DNA from: Candidatus Omnitrophota bacterium
GTDB taxonomy: Bacteria > Omnitrophota > Gorgyraeia > Gygaellales > Profunditerraquicolaceae
Length of the DNA stretch: 6,017 bases
Assembly (NCBI GenBank): GCA_028717985.1
Contig: JAQUMS010000091.1
Span: 1 to 6,017 of the forward strand
Reading direction: 5' to 3'
A program made the position numbers and the translations under genes. Shown here in pieces: positions 1-5,304 of the stretch. Position 1 is the stretch's first letter. The number at the start of each line of letters is the position of its first letter. The notes under the pieces were generated by a model. The model did no database searches, was not told the DNA's origin, and saw only the letters and a program-made list of their open reading frames with translations.

Positions 1-177
1 CAGCTGTTTTCCATAGTTGGAAAGCTTGGACTTTGTTTTGTTCGGACCATGCTGACCCGGAGCAAAAGGCCTTTTTTCTATAGCGCATTTGCCGGTATTA
101 CACCGCGGCCCTTTTAAAAATAATTTTACCTGTTCCCGTCTGCATAATCTGCAAACTGCTCCCGTATATCGTGCCAT
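1..177 (-). CDS. rpsD: 30S ribosomal protein S4, N-terminal part (cut by window edge)
   Basis: The first 59 codons of S4 are read from an ATG at 177 down to the window edge, beginning MARYTGAVCRLCRRE. S4 is a primary 16S rRNA binder that nucleates 30S assembly and, in E. coli, represses the alpha operon. The visible part is the N-terminal zinc-binding domain: Cys9, Cys12, Cys26 and Cys31 form a complete four-cysteine set, so this is the zinc-binding (C+) form. The conserved PFAPGQHG stretch (residues 37-44) follows, and the segment ends at SNYGKQL, where S4 proteins continue into the S4 core. The start is backed by a GGAGAG Shine-Dalgarno and by the typical MARY N-terminus. It is the last gene of the cluster seen here; by family synteny rpoA and rplQ would be expected next, outside the window. 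Nothing in the visible part suggests damage. Confidence 0.97.
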   Translation of the reverse strand, partial: MARYTGAVCRLCRREQVKLFLKGPRCNTGKCAIEKRPFAPGQHGPNKTKSKLSNYGKQL

Positions 178-184
178 CGTATTT

Positions 185-190
185 CTCTCC
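185..190 (-). promoter_or_regulatory. Shine-Dalgarno of rpsD
   Basis: GGAGAG on the minus strand, with a seven-base spacer to the ATG of rpsD at 177. It fixes that start and is the only clear signal in the 67-base rpsK-rpsD spacer. Confidence 0.75.
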
Positions 191-244
191 GTTCTGCTTT
201 AAGCTGAGCGTTGATACCTGCCCAGATAGAATTATAAACGTACC

Positions 245-628
245 TTATACTCTTCTCTTTTTCTTCGGCCTGCACCCATTATGAGGAATCGGTGTCACAT
301 CGCGGATTGCGGTTATAGTAATTCCCGCGGCCTGTAAAGCCCTAATTGATGACTCCCTCCCTGGTCCAGGACCTTTCACAAATACTTCCAATTCCTTAAT
401 ACCGGCTTCTTTTGCCTTACGGGCCGCGTCTGTAGCGGCAATCTGAGCGGCAAACGGAGTAGCTTTTTTTGAACCACTGTATCCTACAACACCCGGAGTT
501 GACCAGGAAATAACATTACCCTGTTTATCGGTAATAGAAATTGTCGTGTTATTGAAGCTCGCAAGAACATGAGCTATCCCGGAGGTAATGCCCTTTGCCA
601 GTTTTTTCTTTTTAGTAGTTTCAGTCAT
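245..628 (-). CDS. rpsK: 30S ribosomal protein S11
   Basis: This is a complete 127-residue S11, a protein of the 30S platform that binds 16S rRNA next to S6/S18 and lies by the mRNA exit path. Recognisable blocks are GIAHVLASFNNTTISITD (residues 17-34), TPFAAQIAATDAARKAKEAG (57-76), KGPGPGRESSIRALQAAGI (85-103) and the basic C-terminus DVTPIPHNGCRPKKKRRV (110-127). Asn117-Gly118 matches the Asn-Gly site reported to form isoaspartate in E. coli S11. Residues 43-55 (STPGVVGYSGSKK) depart from the usual SAGxxGFKGSRK, which points to a divergent lineage rather than loss of function. An N-terminal lysine run is typical. A GAGAGGT Shine-Dalgarno (636-642) precedes the ATG. The gene starts 15 bases after the rpsM stop, so the two are almost certainly cotranscribed. 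Length is normal for the family. Confidence 0.98.
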   Translation of the reverse strand: MTETTKKKKLAKGITSGIAHVLASFNNTTISITDKQGNVISWSTPGVVGYSGSKKATPFAAQIAATDAARKAKEAGIKELEVFVKGPGPGRESSIRALQAAGITITAIRDVTPIPHNGCRPKKKRRV

Positions 629-643
629 TATTCATACCTCTCA

Positions 644-1018
644 TTATTTTTTTATAATTGCCAAACCGCCTTTACGCGGCCCTTTCCTGGTTCTCGCATT
701 GGTCTTGGTCCTCTGTCCCCTGCACGGCAATCCCTTTTTATGACGGGAACCACGCCAGGAACCTATATCGACCAACCGTTTAATATTCTGTGAAATTTCA
801 CGGCGAAGGTCCCCTTCAACCCTGAAACTGCTTTTCTGAAGGACATTGGTAATACGAAACACTTCTTCTTCAGTCAGGTCTTTGGCGCGTTTCGTGGGTT
901 CTATCTGGGCCTCTTTCAATACCTGCATTGAAAGAAATTTCCCTATGCCGTATAAATACGTCAACGCAACGTCAATCCTTTTTTGTTTCGGCAAATCAAC
1001 ACCCATAATTCTCGGCAC
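644..1018 (-). CDS. rpsM: 30S ribosomal protein S13
   Basis: This is a complete 124-residue S13, a protein of the 30S head that contacts the P-site tRNA and forms the B1 intersubunit bridges with L5. The N-terminus MPRIMGVDLPKQKRIDVAL and the helix-turn-helix core (about residues 10-80, with VEGDLRREISQNIKRL at 67-82) are typical. The basic tail with GLPCRGQRTKTNARTRKG (96-113), which reaches the tRNA, is intact. The ATG follows a strong AGGAGG Shine-Dalgarno. It heads the rpsM-rpsK-rpsD group, corresponding to the E. coli alpha operon, and is preceded by the longest spacer in the window, which holds two predicted hairpins. Autogenous control by S4 at this position is established in E. coli; applying it here is inference. 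The C-terminus ends KGGLAIIKK, shorter in lysines than many homologues but otherwise unremarkable. Confidence 0.98.
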   Translation of the reverse strand: MPRIMGVDLPKQKRIDVALTYLYGIGKFLSMQVLKEAQIEPTKRAKDLTEEEVFRITNVLQKSSFRVEGDLRREISQNIKRLVDIGSWRGSRHKKGLPCRGQRTKTNARTRKGPRKGGLAIIKK

Positions 1019-1024
1019 GTGTCT

Positions 1025-1030
1025 CCTCCT
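1025..1030 (-). promoter_or_regulatory. Strong Shine-Dalgarno of rpsM
   Basis: The minus strand reads AGGAGG, continuing to GAGACAC and then the rpsM ATG at 1018. It is the best Shine-Dalgarno match in the window and lies 10 bases past the end of the second predicted leader hairpin. Confidence 0.85.
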
Positions 1031-1040
1031 AATAAGAAAT

Positions 1041-1080
1041 CTTTTTCCCGTAGACGGCTTTTTGATGCTCCGGGAAAAAG
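1041..1080 (-). promoter_or_regulatory. Predicted hairpin with perfect 10-bp stem, rpmJ-rpsM leader
   Basis: CTTTTTCCCG (1071-1080) and CGGGAAAAAG (1041-1050) in the transcript are perfectly complementary and enclose a 20-base loop. The hairpin sits just upstream of the rpsM Shine-Dalgarno. The sequence after it, ATTTCTTATT, is U-rich but interrupted, so a weak terminator or attenuator is possible; a binding site for a ribosomal protein such as S4 is another option. Its position matches that of the S4-regulated alpha operon leader of E. coli, but I see no sequence identity that would prove it. Confidence 0.5.
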
Positions 1081-1082
1081 GC

Positions 1083-1130
1083 CAGGAAAACTTTCACCCT
1101 CCTATACAAGGATATGGGTTGTTTTCCCTG
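1083..1130 (-). promoter_or_regulatory. Predicted long hairpin, rpmJ-rpsM leader
   Basis: In the transcript CAGGGAAAAC (1121-1130) pairs with GTTTTCCTG (1083-1091), nine pairs with one bulged G. Inside it ACCC (1116-1119) pairs with GGGT (1096-1099), and TCCT (1109-1112) pairs with AGGA (1100-1103) around a TGTAT loop. It starts five bases after the rpmJ stop and is followed directly by the second hairpin, so about 90 of the 116 spacer bases are foldable. Its function is unknown; regulation of the downstream rpsM-rpsK-rpsD group is the natural hypothesis. Confidence 0.45.
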
Positions 1131-1134
1131 TGGA

Positions 1135-1248
1135 CTATCCCTGTCTTTGCTTATGTTTCGTATTGGAGCAAATAACCCGGATAATACCGCGTCGTTTAAT
1201 TATTTTACATTTATCACAGATTTTTCGTACAGATGCTTTTACTTTCAT
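1135..1248 (-). CDS. rpmJ: 50S ribosomal protein L36
   Basis: A 37-codon gene gives a full-length L36, starting MKVKASVRKICDKCKIIKRR and ending CSNTKHKQRQG before a TAG. L36 is the smallest bacterial ribosomal protein; it binds 23S rRNA in the large subunit near the base of the L7/L12 stalk. The zinc ribbon is complete: Cys11, Cys14, Cys27 and His32. This is therefore the zinc-binding (C+) form, not the cysteine-free paralogue used under zinc shortage. It sits in its standard place, 48 bases after infA and 116 bases before rpsM. The Shine-Dalgarno is weak (a GGAA in the infA-rpmJ spacer), so the start rests on the conserved MKV(K/R)xS N-terminus and the 37-residue family length. It is easily missed by length cut-offs. 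Confidence 0.98.
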   Translation of the reverse strand: MKVKASVRKICDKCKIIKRRGIIRVICSNTKHKQRQG

Positions 1249-1296
1249 TGATAATTCCGTTCATATTTCGCCGGATACAGTACACGCGGCGCAGGT

Positions 1297-1515
1297 TTAT
1301 TTTATTCTAAATGTAATTCTGCCTCGAGTTAAATCATACGGTGTTAATTCCAGTTTGACTCTATCTCCGGGCAGAATTCTAATGAAATTCATTCTCATTT
1401 TTCCCGAGACATGCGCTAAAACCACATGTCCATTATCAAGTTCAACGCGAAACATCGCATTCGGCAATGCCTCAATTACTTTACCTTCAGTTTCTATCAG
1501 ATCTTCTTTAGACAT
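1297..1515 (-). CDS. infA: Translation initiation factor IF-1
   Basis: This is a complete 72-residue IF-1, the usual length. IF-1 is a single OB-fold (S1-like) protein that occupies the 30S A site during initiation and assists IF-2 and IF-3. The hallmark sequence MSKEDLIETEGKVIEALPNA at the N-terminus is followed by the OB core with MFRVELDNGHVVLAHVSGKM (21-40), MRMNFIRILPGDRV (40-53), and the C-terminal LTPYDLTRGRITFR (57-70). The gene begins eight bases after the map stop, and its upstream bases (AAAGAAAACT, partly within the map end) give only a weak Shine-Dalgarno. Translation after map by short-range reinitiation is plausible. The map-infA-rpmJ order is common in bacteria that place adk and map after secY. 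Confidence 0.98.
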   Translation of the reverse strand: MSKEDLIETEGKVIEALPNAMFRVELDNGHVVLAHVSGKMRMNFIRILPGDRVKLELTPYDLTRGRITFRIK

Positions 1516-1523
1516 AGTTTTCT

Positions 1524-2267
1524 TTACGCGGTTAATACTTCCGGACCGTTTTCCGTTATAGCGACGGAATGTTCAAAATGAGCTGAATATTTCCCGTCTT
1601 TGGTTATCGCGGTCCAACCATCTGATAAAATCCGGCATTCACAGGTCCCCTGTGTCACCATCGGTTCTATTGCTAAAACCATTCCCGGTTTTAAAATTTC
1701 TCCGGTATGAGGAACCCCATAATTGGGTATTTCGGGATCTTCATGCAATTTTGTGCCAATTCCATGTCCAACAAAATCACGAACCACCGAAAACCCGTTT
1801 GCCTCAACATAAACCTGAATAGCGTGAGAAATATCGAATAAATGATTTCCGGGCTGTGCCAACTCTATCCCTTTTTCAAGGGAAACCTGAGTAACTTCCA
1901 AAAGTTTTTTAACAGTTCCCGACACAACACCGACAGGAACTGTGACCGCGGCGTCGGAGTAAAATCCTTTATATTTAATCCCAACGTCCAGGCTGATTAT
2001 ATCCCCTTCTTTCAGGATCCTGCCGCCGGGAATACCATGGACAATTTCTTCGTTTATTGAAGTGCAGATTTGTCCCGGATAACCTCTATACCCTTTAAAG
2101 GCGGATACTACCTTTTCTTCCCTCATCAGCCGTTCCGCGGCGCTTTCAATTTCCGCTGTTGTAACTCCTGCCGCGACTGCATCCCGCAGTTTTTGAATAA
2201 TACCGGAGAGAATTTTACCGGCAGTATTCATCGTCTCTATTTCTCGCTCAGACTTTAGTGGGATCAT
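1524..2267 (-). CDS. map: Methionine aminopeptidase, type I
   Basis: This is a 247-residue type I methionine aminopeptidase, a cytosolic two-metal enzyme that removes the initiator Met from new proteins after deformylation. It has the compact pita-bread fold without an N-terminal extension. All five metal ligands can be placed: Asp94 (SLDVGIKYKG), Asp105 (YSDAA), His168 (VGHGIG), Glu201 (AIEPMV) and Glu232 (HFEH). The substrate-binding histidines His77 (EEIVHGIP) and His175 (TKLHEDP) are also present. The N-terminus MIPLKSEREIETM is typical, which supports this ATG even though it lies 20 bases inside the end of adk. Only a short CGGAAT stretch stands before it, so coupling to adk termination is likely. 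Nothing appears missing; length fits the family. Confidence 0.97.
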   Translation of the reverse strand: MIPLKSEREIETMNTAGKILSGIIQKLRDAVAAGVTTAEIESAAERLMREEKVVSAFKGYRGYPGQICTSINEEIVHGIPGGRILKEGDIISLDVGIKYKGFYSDAAVTVPVGVVSGTVKKLLEVTQVSLEKGIELAQPGNHLFDISHAIQVYVEANGFSVVRDFVGHGIGTKLHEDPEIPNYGVPHTGEILKPGMVLAIEPMVTQGTCECRILSDGWTAITKDGKYSAHFEHSVAITENGPEVLTA

Positions 2268-2913
2268 TATTCCGCGAAACCAACCGAATGATACTCTCTA
2301 ATACCACAGGCGCGTCATCATCCGCTGGTATACGCTCTAATTTATTCGATCGGCTGTAATAGTCGATCAATGACGAAACCTCATTTTTATAAACAGTAAG
2401 CCGCTGTTTAATTGTTTCTTCTTTATCGTCGCTTCTTTGATACAAGCTTCCGCCGCAATGATCACAGGTCATCTCGGTTTTCGGGGGCATATTTGTCTTG
2501 TGGAAATTCGCCCCGCATTTACTGCACACAAGCCTGCCGCATATTCTTTGAACGATAATAGTTTCTGAGGCTTCAAGATAAACAACCAGATCAATACTCA
2601 TAGAGTTTTTTTTCAGGATATCATCCAAAGATTTAGCCTGGTTTAAATTCCGGGGATACCCGTCAAGAATAAAACCGGGGGCGACATCAGCGGCTTTAAA
2701 ACGTTCCGTCAGCATTTTATTCACTAACTCATCCGGCACAAGCGCCCCTTTATTCATGAAATCTTTGGCTTGTAATCCTAACGGTGTCCCGGAAGCTACA
2801 TTTTGACGAAGCAGGTCTCCTGTAGAAATATGCGGTAACCGCAATTTCTTGGCTAATTCTTTTGCCTGAGTCCCTTTACCGGCGCCAGGAGCGCCTAACA
2901 ATAGTATCCTCAT
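2248..2913 (-). CDS. adk: Adenylate kinase, long form with zinc-binding LID
   Basis: This is a 221-residue adenylate kinase, which interconverts ATP + AMP and 2 ADP in the cytosol. The P-loop is GAPGAGKGT (residues 7-15). AMP-site elements are STGDLLR (30-36), GALVPDELV (56-64) and the signature GFILDGYPRN (80-89), where Tyr86 replaces the more common Phe of DGFPR. Arg127 follows in ICGRLVC. The LID domain carries four cysteines, Cys130-x2-Cys133 and Cys150-x2-Cys153, so it should bind zinc structurally, as in many Gram-positive and other non-enterobacterial enzymes. YQRSDDKEETIKQRL (158-172) supplies Arg160, Asp162, Asp163 and Arg171. The gene begins 20 bases after secY with an AAAGGA Shine-Dalgarno (2922-2927), and its last 20 bases overlap map. 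Its C-terminus, rich in Asn and Asp, is slightly extended. Confidence 0.98.
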   Translation of the reverse strand: MRILLLGAPGAGKGTQAKELAKKLRLPHISTGDLLRQNVASGTPLGLQAKDFMNKGALVPDELVNKMLTERFKAADVAPGFILDGYPRNLNQAKSLDDILKKNSMSIDLVVYLEASETIIVQRICGRLVCSKCGANFHKTNMPPKTEMTCDHCGGSLYQRSDDKEETIKQRLTVYKNEVSSLIDYYSRSNKLERIPADDDAPVVLESIIRLVSRNNDPTKV

Positions 2914-2921
2914 GGAGATTT

Positions 2922-2927
2922 TCCTTT
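2922..2927 (-). promoter_or_regulatory. Shine-Dalgarno of adk
   Basis: AAAGGA with an eight-base spacer to the adk ATG, inside the 20-base secY-adk gap. It supports the start giving the MRILLLGAPG N-terminus. Confidence 0.7.
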
Positions 2928-2933
2928 CGCCCG

Positions 2934-4280
2934 TTATCTTCTGCCTTTAATTCTTCCTGTTTTCATAAAACCTTCGTAATTATGCATCACCAAATGAGAT
3001 TCAATTTGTTTAATTGTATCAAGCATAACACCGACAATGATAAGAATTCCTGTGCCGCCGAAAAACGACGCCACCGAGTAAGGGACTTTTAGCCAGGCCA
3101 TTATAAAATCGGGAAAAATGGCAATAAAGGCTATAAAGAGCGCGCCCGCGAGAGTGATCCGAGTCATAATAAAGTCCAGGTATTGAGCGGTAGAGGCCCC
3201 CGGACGGATCCCGGGAATAAATCCACCGTATTTTTTCATATTATCAGATATATCAACCGGATTAAAAACAATCGCGGTATAAAAATAGCAGAAGAACATT
3301 ATCAAAAGAGCGTAAATAACCGTGTACAGCAAATGTCCCCTGACTAAGTTTTCCGCCCATTTTTGAAACGCAGGATTAGGAATAAACGAAGCCATGGTGG
3401 CCGGGAACAAAATAATAGACTGCGCGAAAATAATCGCGATAACTCCGGACGTATCGACTTTCATCGGAATATACGTCGCTTGCCCGCCGTAGATTTTTCT
3501 TCCTACAATACGCCGGGCGTATTGTACGGGAATTTTTCTTTGCGCCTGAGTGATCAAAATAACCGCGAGAACGACAAACACCAGCAATCCCGCCATAATA
3601 ATAAGAGTAAACGGCTGAATTTGCCTGCGTGCGGGAGAAAAAGGCGAAAGCAAAACCCATAACTGATTTAACGCGGTAGGAATGCGGGAAATAATACCCG
3701 CAGTAATAATTAATGATATCCCGTTTCCAATACCTTTTTCCTGTATCTGTTCGCCGAGCCACATAATAAAAATTGTACCGGTAGTCAGCGTTAAAACGGT
3801 CAAAATTCTGAAACCCCAGCCCGGCTGTAACACAATCTGGAGGCCTTCAAACCGAGCGGGATTTTCAAGCCAAAGAGCGATAAAATAAGATTGGACAATC
3901 GACAACAACACTGTCCCATATCGGGTAAATTGGTTAATCTTTTCATATCCCGACCGCCCTTCCTTAGCCATTTTCTCAAGAGCGGGAACAACGGCGGTCA
4001 AAAGCTGAAGTATAATGGACGATGAGATATACGGCATGATACCAAGTGCAAAAATGGTAAGCCGTTCCATGGCGCCTCCGGAAAACATATTCATCATACC
4101 CAAAAGCGCCCCGCCCTGTGTTTTCGCGATTCTGTTAAAGAACTCCGCCAATGTCGCGGCGTCAATACCGGGGGTGGGGATATAACATCCGATCCGGTAT
4201 ACTATAAGCAAAATTCCGGTAATTAACAGACGCCGTTTTAAATCCGGGATCTTGAATGCATTCGCAAAAGCATTAAGCAT
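2934..4280 (-). CDS. secY: Preprotein translocase subunit SecY
   Basis: This 448-residue protein is SecY, the channel subunit of the SecYEG translocon in the inner membrane. It passes unfolded secretory proteins and inserts membrane proteins. Ten hydrophobic spans can be traced; the first is about residues 17-37, ending in YIPTPGID. SecY signatures include GIMPYISSSIILQLL (80-94), GEQIQEKGIGNGISL (176-190), QRKIPVQYARR (247-257) and FIPGIRPG (354-361). Arg359 lies in the cytoplasmic loop known to be essential for SecA-driven export in E. coli. The tail TGRIKGRR is a normal SecY end. The ATG overlaps the end of rplO in ATGCTTAA, and a GAGG Shine-Dalgarno sits within the last rplO codons, so translation is probably coupled. 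The plug segment after span 1 (about 55-75) is present. No sign of a second, accessory-type SecY. Confidence 0.98.
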   Translation of the reverse strand: MLNAFANAFKIPDLKRRLLITGILLIVYRIGCYIPTPGIDAATLAEFFNRIAKTQGGALLGMMNMFSGGAMERLTIFALGIMPYISSSIILQLLTAVVPALEKMAKEGRSGYEKINQFTRYGTVLLSIVQSYFIALWLENPARFEGLQIVLQPGWGFRILTVLTLTTGTIFIMWLGEQIQEKGIGNGISLIITAGIISRIPTALNQLWVLLSPFSPARRQIQPFTLIIMAGLLVFVVLAVILITQAQRKIPVQYARRIVGRKIYGGQATYIPMKVDTSGVIAIIFAQSIILFPATMASFIPNPAFQKWAENLVRGHLLYTVIYALLIMFFCYFYTAIVFNPVDISDNMKKYGGFIPGIRPGASTAQYLDFIMTRITLAGALFIAFIAIFPDFIMAWLKVPYSVASFFGGTGILIIVGVMLDTIKQIESHLVMHNYEGFMKTGRIKGRR

Positions 4281-4776
4281 TTACAACCTCAATTTGTCCG
4301 CCTGCTTTTTGAATCTTTTCAATTGCCTGTTTGGAAAATGCATGAGCCTGAATTACCAGCGCGGACGTGACTTCACCCTCACCGAGGACCTTGACCAGTT
4401 TATTTTTACTCTTGATCAAGCCTTTTTCTTCCAGCAATTCAAGATTGATTTTTTTTGATTTTAATCCGGCAATATCTTTTAAATTAATAACCTGATATTC
4501 CGTGGGAAATTTACTGTTAAACCCGCGCTTCGGAAACCGTCTGATTAATGGAGTCTGTCCGCCTTCAAAACCAAGGTACATATCATGTCCGGTACGGGAA
4601 GTCTGACCTTTACTGCCTCTGCAGCTCGTTTTTCCGTGGCCGGAACTTGAACCGCGCCCTAATACCTTTTTCTTATGACGGGCCCCGGGAGGAACAGATA
4701 ATAGGTTTAACTTTGAAGTAGCAATAGCTTCCGGGATTTTCTTTGCCTCAGATATTATTTTAGGCTCTCTTTTCAT
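4273..4776 (-). CDS. rplO: 50S ribosomal protein L15 with N-terminal extension
   Basis: This is a 167-residue L15, a 23S rRNA-binding protein of the large subunit acting late in assembly. The Gly/Lys/Arg-rich N-terminal arm (residues 22-60) has GRGSSSGHGKTSCRGSKGQ (40-58), then GFEGGQTPLIRRFPKRGF (69-86). The C-terminal L15 signature runs from LGEGEVTSALVIQAHAFS (131-148) to KAGGQ (157-161). The usual N-terminus (M-KLNELS) aligns at SKLNLLS, residues 21-27, so about 20 residues (MKREPKIISEAKKIPEAIAT) are extra. No ATG, GTG or TTG codon lies in this frame between the ATG at 4776 and the L15 core, and the ATG forms an ATGA overlap with the rpsE stop, so this start is well supported. rpmD, normally between rpsE and rplO, is absent. 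The end overlaps secY by 8 bases. Confidence 0.97.
   Translation of the reverse strand: MKREPKIISEAKKIPEAIATSKLNLLSVPPGARHKKKVLGRGSSSGHGKTSCRGSKGQTSRTGHDMYLGFEGGQTPLIRRFPKRGFNSKFPTEYQVINLKDIAGLKSKKINLELLEEKGLIKSKNKLVKVLGEGEVTSALVIQAHAFSKQAIEKIQKAGGQIEVVNA
4287..4290 (-). promoter_or_regulatory. Shine-Dalgarno of secY inside the rplO end
   Basis: GAGG, six bases before the secY ATG, lies in the Ile-Glu-Val codons of the rplO C-terminus. With the 8-base gene overlap it implies that ribosomes finishing rplO can initiate on secY. Confidence 0.6.
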
Positions 4777-5234
4777 TTTTTATCCGCTTTTAAATTGGTT
4801 AAAGCATCCATAGTGGCTTTGATGACATTGACAGGATTGTTTGAGTTAAGTGATTTGGTCAAAATATCCTTTATCCCGCAGGCATCACACACCGCCCGTA
4901 CGGGACCCGCCGCAATAACACCGGTACCTTCCGATGCCGGTTTTAAAAGAACTTTCGCGGCCCCAAAACGGCCGATTATTTCGTGCGGGATAGTTGACCC
5001 CTGAAGAGTAATTCCGGTAAGATTTTTTTTAGCGTGGGATAACGACTTCCGGATGGCATCAGCTACTTCATTAGCTTTATCATGGGCATATCCGACATGC
5101 CCTTTTCTGTCTCCTACAACTACCAGAGCGCTGAATGAAAGTTTTTTCCCGCCCTTCGTGACTTTGGTAATTCTGTTAATAGTCACTACTTTTTCTACAA
5201 ATTCCGATTGTTGGTCTATATTCAATTCCCGCAT
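4773..5234 (-). CDS. rpsE: 30S ribosomal protein S5
   Basis: This is a 153-residue S5, a 30S protein at the back of the subunit that contacts S4 and S8 and influences decoding accuracy and mRNA unwinding. The N-terminal double-stranded-RNA-binding-like domain (about 11-75) includes VTINRITKVTKGGKKLSFSA (17-36); its spectinomycin-linked loop (about 24-31) has the ordinary sequence. The C-terminal domain has KPASEGTGVIAAGPVRAVCD (98-117), typical outside Gammaproteobacteria, and NPVNVIKATMDAL (133-145). The usual GxGxGKA turn is altered to GYAHDKA (48-54). An in-frame stop lies seven codons upstream of the ATG, so no longer start exists. No good Shine-Dalgarno precedes this ATG; a small hairpin lies upstream. 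The stop overlaps the rplO start by four bases (ATGA). Confidence 0.97.
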   Translation of the reverse strand: MRELNIDQQSEFVEKVVTINRITKVTKGGKKLSFSALVVVGDRKGHVGYAHDKANEVADAIRKSLSHAKKNLTGITLQGSTIPHEIIGRFGAAKVLLKPASEGTGVIAAGPVRAVCDACGIKDILTKSLNSNNPVNVIKATMDALTNLKADKK

Positions 5235-5255
5235 GGTTATGTGTTTTGATTTTTA

Positions 5256-5274
5256 TGATTACCGAAAGTAATCA
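5256..5274 (-). promoter_or_regulatory. Small perfect hairpin in the rplR-rpsE spacer
   Basis: In the transcript TGATTAC (5268-5274) and GTAATCA (5256-5262) form a perfect 7-bp stem with a TTTCG loop closed by C-G. It lies 21 bases before the rpsE ATG. The bases after it (ATAAAAATCAAAACAC) are A-rich, not a U-tract, so it does not look like a terminator. Its role is unknown; mRNA stability, a processing site or translational control of rpsE are options. Confidence 0.4.
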
Positions 5275-5304
5275 ATGGACAGATAAAGCCCGAATGTTTA
5301 AAAA

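Noticed and set aside
206..275. TATAAT in the rpsK-rpsD spacer as a promoter for rpsD
   Set aside because: No TTGACA-like -35 stands at a suitable distance upstream; in AT-rich spacers such a hexamer occurs by chance, and cotranscription with rpsK is the simpler reading.
1041..1080. Rho-independent terminator ending the spc operon before rpsM
   Set aside because: The loop is long (20 bases) and the following ATTTCTTATT is interrupted, with the rpsM Shine-Dalgarno starting at once. A weak attenuator cannot be excluded, but a strong terminator is not supported.
1028..1096. Possible 22-codon leader peptide on the minus strand beginning GTG AAA GTT TTC and ending TAG just before the rpsM Shine-Dalgarno
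   Set aside because: The AGGAGG before it directly abuts the GTG with no spacer, the start is non-ATG, and the bases are better explained as the arms of the two hairpins. Without conservation data it cannot be supported.
1249..1296. Short CGCCG/CGGCG stem in the infA-rpmJ spacer
   Set aside because: Only five pairs with a 13-base loop; not distinguishable from chance.
983..1561. A 192-codon open frame on the plus strand
   Set aside because: It runs antisense across rpsM, rpmJ, infA and the end of map, has no recognisable domain, and all the opposing genes are certain.
3376..3762. A 128-codon open frame on the minus strand within secY
   Set aside because: It is a shadow in another frame of secY, which reads through this region with clear membrane spans and SecY motifs.
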